From the NCBI GenBank assembly GCA_964036155.1, contig OZ038422.1, forward strand, positions 57,993,201 through 58,057,200: DNA of 64,000 nt. Direction: 5' to 3'. The stretch is from Diploscapter coronatus (taxonomy: Eukaryota; Nematoda; Chromadorea; Rhabditida; Rhabditidae). Below are positions 54,547-64,000 of the stretch, piece by piece (position 1 is the stretch's first letter; each line of letters opens with the position of its first letter). The notes under the pieces were generated by a model, which was not told the origin of the DNA, searched no databases, and saw only the letters and a program-made list of their open reading frames with translations. A program made the translations under genes and the position numbers.

Positions 54547-56853
54547 ATGGGCGACGACGAAGTGAATGTTTCGAAGAAGAGGCAGCGGAGACGGCAATTC
54601 TCGTCTTCTGACGAATCCGAAGGGGAGGACGGTGGAGATGAGCTGTTGGCCGAGGTTGGAATTCCCAACTTTCTTACCTTTTAAATTAATTTCTTTGCAG
54701 TTGGACGTTCGAATGGCTAATTTATTGCCGAACACGGAAGCTTTCACGACGCAATTTCCTGCTCGAAAGAAGAACGTGTTCGACAACAGTCACCCTCCTC
54801 AGGCGCGGTTCAAGAAGAACGTCAAATTCGTGAGTTTTACAGTATTTTTCTTAATATTTTAATTAGTTTTTTCAGTTGGAATTGCGAATTCCTTCCAACA
54901 CTCACAGCGGTTCCTACGACAAGGAGAAATCCCACGTGCTTCTATCCCCTAGTCGCTCAGCTTCTCATTCCTCAACTGCGTCTAGAGTCAAAGCAGACTC
55001 CTCATCGTATGCTTTTCTCTTGCATCTTCTTCCAATTCTGCTAGGAAATGATTTTTGAGATTTTCAAAAGCTGAAGAAATTTAAAATTTTGAGAGCGAAA
55101 TCGGAATAGAGTTGGACATACGAGCCCTGAAGCGGCTAATTTTCGACCTGGTCTGTTTCGATGCACAAAATCTCTTGATTACAGATTGTGCACCCGAGAC
55201 GAAGATATATTTGAAGGACGAGCCTTCCAGACTCACGCTCCTGTCATCAATGCATTCGGGCAGATTAAACATGGTAGGATAGAATTTTTTTTCTCATTTT
55301 TCATCTTCGATTTAGGTACTTTCCTAATTTACCCACTGTCAGGCACATTCGAAATGCGTAAATCACTGGCTCATATCAATCAAAAGAAAAGTTCCAGAAG
55401 AAGTTCGGCGAGAGATGACTGTAAGCATTCTGAGTAGAAAATAGCTTGTGAATACAAAACAAGTAATTTAGCTGAAATGACTGAGGAATCTGACACGGAA
55501 ACTTCGCCTGCAGAAGTGAACAAAACTGTTCGAGTGAAGTTTGCGAAGCCTGAGACTGAGCGACAGAAGAAGCGGAGAGAAGCAAGTGCTCTTCATCGGT
55601 GAGATAAAGCTATTCTTGATTCGGTTTAAAGAATTGCGTTATTTTCAGAGAAAGAATGATGGCCAGCGATGCTTGGGTGAAAATGAACGTTTGTTGTAAA
55701 GATGTAAGTGCACAAATTTTGCGAGGAAATAAGATAATTTTCAGAATCCCCTTTGTGTAGAATGCACAGATAAAATGGCAGCTAAAGCACCTCAAACAGA
55801 GTCTGGTCAAGCTCAGCAGAACGAATACTCGAATGATAGGAAATTGGAAGACGTTCGAAACTTTGTGCAGAAAGCAATTATTGCGAGCTCAAACGAAACA
55901 TCGTAGGTTTTCCTCTTTTCATGAAAAAAATCTTCATTCAATAGAAGCAAAAAACATATACTCTGCTTTATACCTGCATGAACATTTTGACTTATTTTAA
56001 AGTTTCTGCTAGAAGACCAAAATTCTGATAATTTAGTTCTGCGATTGATGATGCCTCTTTGTGTTTGCATAAGCGCATTATCTCAACTTCTCGAGAAGAA
56101 CAAATCCGGATGCAGATGATGAAATGTAAGTGTAGGCTAGAAAAGACTGTTAATAAGCAATTGTTATTTTCAGGTCAAGTCATCAAAACGACTCATCTGG
56201 CTGAATTAGTCGACTCATCGATGACTCGGGAAGAGCTGCTCAGACAATTGCAGGAGTGCGCACATCTTGTTAGAGGTGAAGACATTCATTCAATTCAATT
56301 ATGCTTGTCTAAATTATTTTCATTCAGGAGTTTGGGTTGTGAAGTCCGAGTACTTGTTCTCGAATCTGCCGCCGGCACATAGTTATGTTCCGGGTAAAAG
56401 AGATGAACATAGGGGGGAATCGTGGAGAAACGCTAGAGACTTTGCTCTGGCTCTGCTCGACGCTAGATGCAGACTCACACGAAACACTCTCAAACGGTTA
56501 ATTCCAAATGTATCACTTTTTTCAATTTTCTTTTTATTCTAGCGGTTTCCGTCTGAATGACAGAGATGTAGAGCAGATTCTGTCAACTTTTGCCGCCAAA
56601 TCTGATCGATGCTGGAAATTGAAACTCGATCCAGACGAGGAATTTCTCAACGAGTAACTATTTTCCTAATGGTTTCACTAGTAAAGAGAATTTTAGTCCA
56701 GCAAATCTTCTACTAATTCTATACGAGACAAAATTCTGGTACCAACGCTGGGAAGACATTCACAGGAAGATCGAAAAGTGCCAGAGTCCTCGCAGAACTT
56801 CCTCGAAGAGGGTCAAGAGGGAGCTAATCGAACCCCAAATCACTACTTTATAG
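54547..56853 (+). CDS. POLR3E: RNA polymerase III subunit RPC5 (POLR3E, Sin-like)
   Basis: RPC5 is a peripheral Pol III subunit that, with RPC4, aids initiation and termination at tRNA and 5S genes. About twelve exons join: 54547-54654, 54701-54829, 54876-55006, 55185-55273, 55343-55420, then from 55472, with later ones to the TAG at 56851-56853. The reading matches the metazoan protein in order: an acidic N-terminus, CTRDEDIFEGRAFQTHAP, VRVKFAKPETERQKKRREAS, DAWVKMNV, HLAELVDSSMTREELLRQLQ, GVWVVKSEYLFSNLPP, the RGESWRNARDFAL winged-helix stretch and the end motif RCWKLKLDPDEEFLN...WEDIHRKIEK. It is nuclear. The C-terminal basic tail (SPRRTSSKRVKRE) looks like a nuclear localisation signal. 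The start follows TTTTAAG by 6 nt. Confidence 0.88.
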
Positions 56854-57700
56854 AAAATTCGCAGGGCGAAAATCTCAATTAAACGGTGACTTGTATCTGA
56901 CGATTCAGGCAGCACTCTTTATAATTTGACAGAATCATTTTCAAAAGGTAAAAAAAAAAAACTATTTCTCCATAAAAACGGGCCGTCAATTCTAAAAGAA
57001 TGATGCCGTGCGTACCTTAAAATCACCGTCTACAAACTGCCAAACCAAACAAGTAGGGCTGGATTCCTAATTCATTTGCAATTTTACAAAATGTAGCCAA
57101 GACTAAACTCTTGTAATTCGTTTAGGGCAAAAATCAAACCTCAAGACTTAGGGAAGACGAACGTCAAAAACCCCTCACGACCTACCCCAATATATTCTTG
57201 GCAAAATTTTCATAGGTGCGACCTAGTATCATAACTATGGTTTCACCCTTGCAACCTATTCCCTTAGTTTATTTTCGCCTGACGAAAGTTCTCTCTAAGT
57301 CTGAACCTCAATTACTTTTATCCTGATCATCAGCAGTTCGCTTTATCAACTTTTTACGGGTTCTCCAATTTATTACCTACCTACAGTAGTTTTGCACTTT
57401 GAATAGTGTCTAAAATTAATTAAGCCTCATGTACATATATTTCTTGCATAATCAATCTATGAGTTTATATCACGGTATTATTCCAGTTTCGTTTTCTTTT
57501 ATTTATCTTTAAAAAATCTCGTAAAAATCGTTTATTTGTGCTGGTTTTTTTAACTTTGACTTATATTAATGGCTAACTAAAACGGATGTCTACGATCTAG
57601 ACTAATACACGTATCTATATCAGCAATAAAAATGTGAAAAATTATAAATGAAAAGAGCTTGGCATTGAAAATAATACCTGCTTGAGGAGAAATGGCAGGC
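56854..57700. other. Convergent spacer with a dispersed repeat copy
   Basis: This 850 bp spacer lies between the 3' ends of RPC5 and the FAM162-like gene. About 57141-57235 resembles 34928-35005 (GAACGTCA...CCCCAATATAT). No coding exon is seen. Confidence 0.45.
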
Positions 57701-59155
57701 TCATTTGATATAGACACCCGCATTTCGATCGCGCTCGATTCTCTTCGCATTCCAAATTTCGGCTGTGAAGAAAATTACAAAGAAAATGGCAATGCCGAAG
57801 ATGATGAATAGCACACGCAGTCGCTGGTGCATTCGATTCATCGTGCCATTTCTGGAAAATTATAATAATTTAACGATCTTTCTATTGGTTAATTTCTAAT
57901 AGTTATTCTTTTCAGGGTGAATAAATACGAGTAAGGATCAACTTTCTTGGCTTCCTTTAAAAGCCACTGAATCGCAGACTTGTAAAAACCATATAGCTTA
58001 GGGGCCGCAAATAATTTTACAAAATTTATAATTTTCTGGAATTTCCTATCTAAACTTATGACTTGTGATGTAACTAAGATATTCGCGTAGAAAAAATAAA
58101 AATAATAGTTTTTGACCGAAAAAGCTAACAGAAGTAGCTTACGAAATGAACACGATTTGGCGGTATAAAAATCTCACGAACGCGCATTTCTTGACAAGAT
58201 TTTCTGTTGAATAACCATTTTTACGGGTAGTGCGTCGATTCTGATGGTGGTCGTCTTTCATAAATACCAGTTTTAAAAGGTACTTGCTTCTTATTTTTTG
58301 GGTTTCATATAATCATCACTTTTATTCCCTATTGCATTTTGCAGAGGAGTTTGTGATCCCTACGCATACTAGCAACATTTTATCCACCGATAAAAAGAGT
58401 TAGGAATGGGGCAGGTAGGGTATATTCGGTCCAAAATGTTGAGTACATTAAGTAGATTTTTCTAGACAAGCATCTCCCTACCGGACCCTATTCCTATCCT
58501 TATTCGAATTTCGGATATGCGACTTTTACAAGAAGCCACTTTCTTCTTGAAAAGAGATGAGATAATTTCATAGCGACTTTTAAATTTAATTTGATTGAAA
58601 ATTTTGAAAATAAAATTATATCGAAAATCGTCAATGAAAGGCAAAAGACTCACGCAACGAATTCAGGAATTTCCTTCTGCGAATTGTACAGTCGAGTCCA
58701 AATGAGGAATCGCCTTTGCCATTTCGTCGGCACTTGACCAGATTCTAGAAGAACGCTGCATAAGAATTTTTTCCCGGATTTGGGCAGAAGTGACAATTTA
58801 ATTTAGAAGAACAAAAAACACCAGAAACTCGTCTTCAAATTCACGAAAAAAGGAAATATTTCTAAGATAAATCGAATTTCTGCTCAAATCTTATCTAAAT
58901 CTCCCATACCGTGCGATGCAGCTCCAACAATTCGTTTGGCCTGTCCCATCTGGTCGTGCTCAAGTTTGGTGGCCTGATTTGCGCGTTCCAGTGCTTCTTG
59001 TTTCTGGAATCGTTCGTTCTTTCTTTGTAGTTCTCAAAGTTTTCAACCTTCTGTGCCATTTTATATTCGAGTGGATCAAGCGAAGAGTAGCTGCGTCCAC
59101 AGAACAGAGAAGGTGTGCATCTTCGGGCCAGAATTTGGCATGCAGAACTCAGCAT
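57701..59155 (-). CDS. FAM162 (UPF0389)-family mitochondrial membrane protein
   Basis: Three segments are seen: 59155 to about 58913, about 58750-58651, and 57852-57701. The N-terminus (MLSSACQILARRCTPSLFCG) is a mitochondrial presequence. The middle exon carries the family core PTKWQRRFLIWTRLYNSQKE followed by IPEFVA, which parallels the human FAM162 stretch around W-Q-K-K-I-L-I-W and E-I-P. The last exon has the basic lead MNRMHQRLRV, one membrane helix (VLFIIFGIAIFFVIFFTAEI) and a short basic end. Human relatives are linked to hypoxia-induced mitochondrial responses; the role here is unknown. The phase between exons 1 and 2 does not close with the obvious donor (ACG|GTATGG), so one splice site is misassigned or a short exon is missing. 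The start follows TTTTCAG by 12 nt. Confidence 0.72.
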
Positions 59156-59730
59156 GACTGATCTCTGCTGAAAATAAATTTAAAAAGTCTAAAAAAATTG
59201 AGAGTATTCGAAAAAAAAAAAACAACTGATGCAAAAATACACACCAAGCAATGGCGTAGAACAAAATATAGACTATTTGGTGACTGCACCAAAGTAATGA
59301 AAAGCGAGAGATGATGATATTTACGCACTAGAGAATGAGAAATTACACAAGAAAGTGAACGAACTTTGAAGGCAGGGATAATTCTTTCTCGAAGATCAAA
59401 AATCAAAGCACAGATGAAGGGATATAAAATTAGCATGCAAAGTGGGCACTATACTTTGAACGAAGTTATCGAACTTGAGAAATTTGGTTCATTACTCGGT
59501 CGACAGACTGGCTCACGGCATGGAACAACTTTCTCTGCGAGATCTGCTGGTCTGTTTTCCACTTCTGCAACAAAATGCTAGCGAATCACTAAGAAAAATT
59601 CTTTTTAACTTGAGCAAATTGCATGACACGAAAATCACGTATTGTTGTAACTGAAAATACACATGTATTTATTAAAAGCGGGATCTCACCCATCTAAGAT
59701 TCTACACACACTCAATGTTGCAATGTTCAG
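59156..59730. other. Divergent spacer; probable site of the missing Rpn11 first exon
   Basis: The region separates the FAM162-like gene from the first recognised Rpn11 exon. Rpn11 needs an upstream exon with its ATG, because exon 59731 has no in-frame start before the MPN domain. I could not choose one with confidence. Confidence 0.4.
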
Positions 59731-61782
59731 GGACTCCCAGCTGCAGCTCAAGTACCTGAAGACGACCCCCAGAAGCCGGACAGTTCCGAAACGGTGCACA
59801 TCTCTGCACTCGCCCTGATCAAGATGATGAAGCACGCACGCAGTGGCGCCCCTCTCGAAGTGATGGGCATTCTGCTCGGCAATTTCGTGGATGACTACAC
59901 CATCCAAGTGATCGATACGTTCTGCATGCCGCAGGTAATCAAGTCCTTCATTGCACAATAAATAATGATTTCAATTCCAGAGAGGCTCCGCTGCGACAGT
60001 CGAGTCGTTCGACCCAGCCTACCAGGCCCGCTTCATGGAACTGCTCAAGTACGCCGGTCGCCAGGAGTCCGCAGTTGGATGGTACCATAGGTAAATCACG
60101 GGAACATTCCGAGTCACAAAGATCACTGGGTCGTAGTTGATTTTCATTATCCAAATTTCAGCCACCCCGGCTTTGGCTGCTGGCTGAGCCCGACGGATTT
60201 GGAGACGCAACAACTCATGGAGAAGCTGCACGGGCGCTGCATCGCGGTTGTGATCGACCCGATTCAGAGCGTCAAGGGCAAGGTGGTAGTCGACGCGTTT
60301 CGCTCTATCGACCCCATGAAAATGGCCATTAAGCCAACGGCATTCAGCAATGAGCCCAGACAGGTCAGGAAAGAAGAATCAAGTCTTCTTGTCAATATTC
60401 CCTGTTTCATTTGTCATGGCTAGAACCACCAAGTTCCGCCCCTTCGTCATTATTTAAAGAAAATAACGCATACAAAAAGTGACGCATGACAAATACAAGA
60501 GGACAAGAAGCAAGAAAAGGCTCATATTTGATTAAAAAGACTGAATGAAGCTTGTAGATCACCAGCAACACGGGCCACGTCAATCGACTCACGATGTCGA
60601 CTGCTGCGAAGGGAGTTGGCACCAAGTGGGATAATTGAGCAGGCTAGAAAATGAACGAACCCAATTCAGGTACTATTCACTCGCCATCGACTTCAACTGT
60701 CTTCCGAAAGAGCAGGCAATCGAGAATAAAATGTGAAAAAAAAACAAATCAGAAGTTGCAGAAAATGCTGCTGTCGTTCACCAACAAGAATTGGCATCAG
60801 GCGTTGGTAGAGAACAGCATTTTACAGCTAGAAAAGATTAACATCAAAATTTTAGCAAATCGTCTATCCGAGTTATTTGGACAAAAACAACATGACGAAT
60901 TTGGAGGAAATGACAAAGATATTCAAGCTGTACAATGAGGTAAAAGAGAAGAGAAGGGGGAAAATATGATAATATGAAATTCAGGAGCTGGAAAGCGGAA
61001 GGCCGATGACGAAGAGGGAAGGAGAGGTGCAGAAATATGGCAGACTCAACACCAAACATCACTTGAAAATGGTAAGTTGGAAAAGATTAAAGACAAATGA
61101 ATAGTTGACTGATTGCAGATGAGCAACTCGATGCTGGCCAGCAACATCATGCAAGTAAATTTATGGGCTCGTTCAGACTTAGTTGCAATGCAACCTGCTC
61201 GAAATAGCATGGTAAATGAAGAGAGCACAAGAAATGATGCAGTCGCGCTCTCTTCACTTCCCATGCTATTTCGGGCGAATTGCAAATTGTAGCTAAGTAT
61301 GAGCGGGCCCTAAGAAGTTACTAGAATACAAAAGCGGAAATATGGGAGTTTGGAGTAGAGTTGAATAGAATTTTGGTTGAGAGTACTTTCCTTCCACGAG
61401 TGAGTACTTTGCTTCCAGGTGCTATTCCTCTCCTCTTTGTTACTACCTTGAAGAGAAAGTACTCACTTCAGATCTTTGGAATGAATGTATCCCCACTCAT
61501 GGGAAGAAAGTACACGCAGCCTTAAATTTTTATGTATTTTTGAGATTCAAAAATGTGATAAAATTCTAAATTTCTAAAAGCTAAAAATATCATCGTCAGC
61601 CTACACCATTGCAGATGCTCGGAACTATCGTAAATATGAAGACGACCGAAGAGGCGTTCAAGGCGAAGACCGAAGCAAACAAAAAGATGACTCGGGTCTC
61701 GCTCAGATCACCATTCCACGTGTCGCACGACAACGCAGCTGCTTCTGCTGCTGATAGAAACTCCCTGGATGCACAGTCATAG
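59731..61782 (+). CDS. rpn-11: 26S proteasome deubiquitinase Rpn11 (PSMD14), divergent, N-terminal exon missing
   Basis: Rpn11 is the lid metalloprotease that removes ubiquitin chains from substrates entering the proteasome. Ten exons in phase (59731-59934, 59981-60090, 60162-60363, 60558-60625, 60670-60715, 60762-60806, 60856-60939, 60985-61071, 61119-61154, 61615-61782) give 349 residues plus an unseen start. The JAMM zinc site is intact: Glu in LEVMGILLG, and His, His and Asp in [33 protein letters not shown] and [14 protein letters not shown] mark Rpn11 and not CSN5. The region after the MPN domain is much less conserved ([19 protein letters not shown]). About 46 residues extend past the usual C-terminus, starting [16 protein letters not shown]. 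Intron 60716-60761 begins with GC (GAGCAG|GCAATC), required for phase and for KMLL to align. It may be the only copy or a paralog. Confidence 0.9.
61165..61310. repeat. 146-bp MITE-like inverted repeat in the Rpn11 intron
   Basis: The left end GGGCTCGTTCAGACTTAG pairs with the right end, in reverse complement GGGCCCGCTCATACTTAG. The similarity continues inward through AATAGCATGG...GAAGAGAGC. The flanks TTAT and TAAG hint at a TA or TWA target site. It is non-coding and lies in the last Rpn11 intron. Confidence 0.65.
61382..61519. repeat. Second inverted repeat in the Rpn11 intron
   Basis: AGTACTTTCCTTCCACGAGT at the left pairs imperfectly with GTACTTTCTTCCCATGAGT (reverse complement of the right end). 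Extra copies of the AGTACTTT and GTACTCAC words lie inside. It sits 71 bp after the first intronic element, so the two may have been inserted independently. Confidence 0.5.
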
Positions 61783-62299
61783 ACAGCTGACAAGCAGCTC
61801 AGACAGTCCAAAAAGAAGGAGAACAACTCGATTAATCGCAAGTAGAACGAAAAAGTCACAACACTACCTAATCCACATCTAACCAGATCATCGCTAAATA
61901 CTCAGCAACACATAATTCAATAAAAAAGGTCAATGGGAAATCATGAACATTTGCTTTCGAGAAAAAAAGAATTTGAAAAGGCAAAGAATCTCCTGGTCTT
62001 AAATTCTGTGAAGAATGGATACTACAGCACAACAGCGCAACTACTGTGCAAGCTTGTCTGGGATCATCTGCCAGTTACTGTAAGACAGAAAATGCTCTAG
62101 AGTCGGGGAAAATTTTTAAATTAAAAAAAATCGAAAAAATAACAAGTGGTAATGAATTTTCGCCACCGTTCATTTCTCGTTCTGCGCTTTCTTAGCACCC
62201 GACTTTTCCTTCGTCCTGATGTCGAATTTCGCTTTTCCGCGTCGTTTTTTGATTCACCTCGTCATTCCTTATTCATTCCACCCGTTGCAGGCACCCAAG
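61783..62299. other. Short same-strand spacer, possibly intercistronic
   Basis: AATAAA at about 61919 is a likely poly(A) signal for Rpn11. The next gene's splice acceptor (CCGTTGCAG) ends at 62290, about 370 bp later, without an obvious independent promoter. This spacing is within the range of worm operons. Confidence 0.4.
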
Positions 62300-63990
62300 A
62301 TGACGACAATGAGCTTTACAGAATGGATCAGGATACGGAACGAACAGGAAGCCGGTACAGGCTAGACTAGGCTAAATTCTACTTGATTTTTCTAGTCAAT
62401 TTCCTTCTCAATTCTAATATTTGAAAGCCTGGTGTTGCCCACTAATACGATAAATTCTTAACACTGATTTCATAGAAGTTTTCTTAGCCAACTGCAAAGT
62501 GAAGCCTTATTTTCATGGAAGCGAAAGCCTCAATCTTCTCGATTAAATCTCGCTATTATTTGAATTTTCGAAATGTTTCAGGAAAAATTCAAGAAGGAGA
62601 TGATCCGAAGAAGGGCAATGATGCAGAAAGGCAATTGGCAAAGCCGACAGACTTTACTTGGGGAGCTGAATATGTTCTGAGTACAGACAGAGTGGAGAGT
62701 GATCCGCTGGCGAGGAACGGAATGCCTCTGCCCTGGAAGATCGACATCCCCAAAAGGAACATCGAGCGATGTCTGCTCGGTATACGACACCAGTCCAAAA
62801 GGTCGGATATGGACAACATTGAATATTTCAGTAGATACTCACTCATGAGCGCAAAAAATGAACGTTTGGAAAGAAAGTGTTCATGTGATTCTTCAGAACA
62901 TTTATTTTTTCTAGATTCAAATTGTTGAGATGAACTATTCTGTATCGGAAGCTTTTCTTATAAGACTAATCATGTTTAGTCCTTTCACATCGATAAATTT
63001 TGATCTGCTTGAAATCTTCTGATGAACATTCATATCATTTTTAATATCCCAATTTTGCAGGTTGAACCGGCATCTCTACGTGACGAGGCTCGGTGCAGAG
63101 TGCAGTCTCAACATGATCGACCACTTCGCCACGCCACGACACATCAAGAGAATCAAAAATGTAGGCCAAAATATATCTGATTGAATCAGATCTAGGGAGC
63201 ATATGAGTCGGACTCAAAAAAATGTTAGAGGCTCTATTTCTTTACTCATTTCACTCTTTCTCCCTTTCCGCCAGCGCCGCCTAACGGACGCGGTTTATTC
63301 CGTCTACAGCTTTGTATTGTTTTCTCTCCTCTGACCACACTGACCAATTATCGCTTGGCTACTCTTCTCCCTAAGCAGTCAGTCTACCCTTCTGCTCTCG
63401 GGTTGGGTGGTCGGTCCTCTCACTTCTCCTTTAATTCTACAACTCACACCACCATTGTCGTTTTACTCGAACACAAATAAGTAGTTTGTGAGGAACGACT
63501 TGTGTTTGCCTGACTGCGCTACCATTCAGAACGTAACAATATAATATATAGGGGCAGGTCGCAGAGCCATCCTGACTTAAATCCTCCCTAGGCCTGGATT
63601 GAATTAAGAATATCCGCAGATCTTGAATAGAAAATTGAATCTTGACAAACCTCTCTTCAATCAGACCTTAAAATTTTCATGGCGGTCTTGCGATTTGCAC
63701 CCAGTTTTTGCAAGTCAACGATCGTCTGTGCAGAAATTGGATAATGTGTGGAGATAGAAAATGAGTGAAAATAACAAGGTTTTTTCCCTAAATCATCATC
63801 GAACTTCTTTTCTTTAAATGAAATATGAATTTGCTGTGCTTTAGGAGTGGACAGTGTGGAAAGCATTGGTGTGCGAAGTGATGGCAGTCAACCCGGCCTC
63901 TCGTCTGCCATACGCTCCCTTATTCCACGTCCGGTTCTGGCTGCCCTCATCGCCCCACGACTTTGCCTGGATTTCTCTTCCGTTTGGAGG
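62300..63990 (+). CDS. Unrecognised protein, 5' part only (cut by window edge)
   Basis: Four exons join in phase: 62300-62354 (start in an exon opening at 62291), 62582-62801, 63061-63160 and 63845-63990, whose donor GTAAGC lies at 63991. This gives about 173 residues of an incomplete protein. It begins MTTMSFTEWIRIRNEQEAG, has a polar region (EGDDPKKGNDAERQLAKP), then folded-looking segments: NGMPLPWKIDIPKRNIERCL, RLGAECSLNMIDHFATPRHI and VWKALVCEVMAVNPASRLPY. There is no signal peptide or membrane helix. Many Trp, Pro and His residues suggest an enzyme or compact domain, but I cannot name a family. The acceptor GTTGCAG lies 9 nt before the ATG, as for spliced-leader addition. Confidence 0.6.
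63223..63538. mobile_element. Possible solo LTR in an intron
   Basis: A 316-bp segment of composition unlike the AT-rich flanks begins TGTTAGAGGC and ends GAACGTAACA, giving the TG...CA ends with short inverted TGTTA/TAACA that LTRs show. It lies within the last visible intron of the truncated gene. I see no clear target-site duplication. Confidence 0.3.
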
Positions 63991-64000
63991 GTAAGCGCAC

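Overview
The window is eukaryotic nuclear DNA from a nematode, most likely a chromadorean related to the rhabditids. The evidence is exon/intron genes with the worm 3' splice consensus TTTTCAG, many introns of 45-60 bp beside multi-kilobase ones, spliced-leader-type acceptors 0-12 nt before many start codons, a supplementary-type nuclear hormone receptor, and a clear nlp-18 neuropeptide precursor (SPYRSFAFA repeats). Coding models here were assembled by hand from reading frame, splice sites and phase, so exon edges marked 'about' are approximate.

Layout, left to right: an uncharacterised Arg/Gly/Asn-rich protein (minus, 1-2460); a complete SLC17-like major facilitator transporter (plus, 3522-7852, 15 exons, 608 aa); a nuclear hormone receptor (minus, 8578-11374); a complete mitochondrial acetyl-CoA hydrolase/CoA transferase (minus, 16059-20143, 12 exons, 474 aa); a 223-residue type I membrane protein with one EGF-like domain (minus, 22044-23439); a peptide-receptor-like GPCR (plus, about 26586-29734); UDP-glucose pyrophosphorylase (minus, 32700-39798, 12 exons, 514 aa); a 138-residue tail-anchored membrane protein (minus, 40908-41629); nlp-18 (plus, 46332-48274); the splicing factor CWC22/LET-858 (minus, 49169-54039); Pol III subunit RPC5 (plus, 54547-56853), divergent from let-858; a FAM162-like mitochondrial membrane protein (minus, 57701-59155); a divergent proteasome deubiquitinase Rpn11 with a C-terminal extension (plus, about 59731-61782); and the first four exons of an unrecognised protein running off the right edge (plus, 62300-63990).

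The genes do not form one pathway. This is ordinary gene-dense worm chromosome with housekeeping genes (splicing, Pol III, proteasome, sugar nucleotide, acetyl-CoA metabolism) among neuronal and signalling genes. The Rpn11 gene and the gene after it are spaced like a worm operon. Introns and spacers hold many short inverted-repeat elements (MITE-like), three of which share a terminal motif. Three introns, each fixed by reading phase and protein homology, begin with GC instead of GT. I saw no tRNA, rRNA, CRISPR array or prokaryotic feature, and no clear evidence of a wholly new system. The best leads are the divergent Rpn11, the GC-AG introns, the repeat families and several unrecognised proteins.
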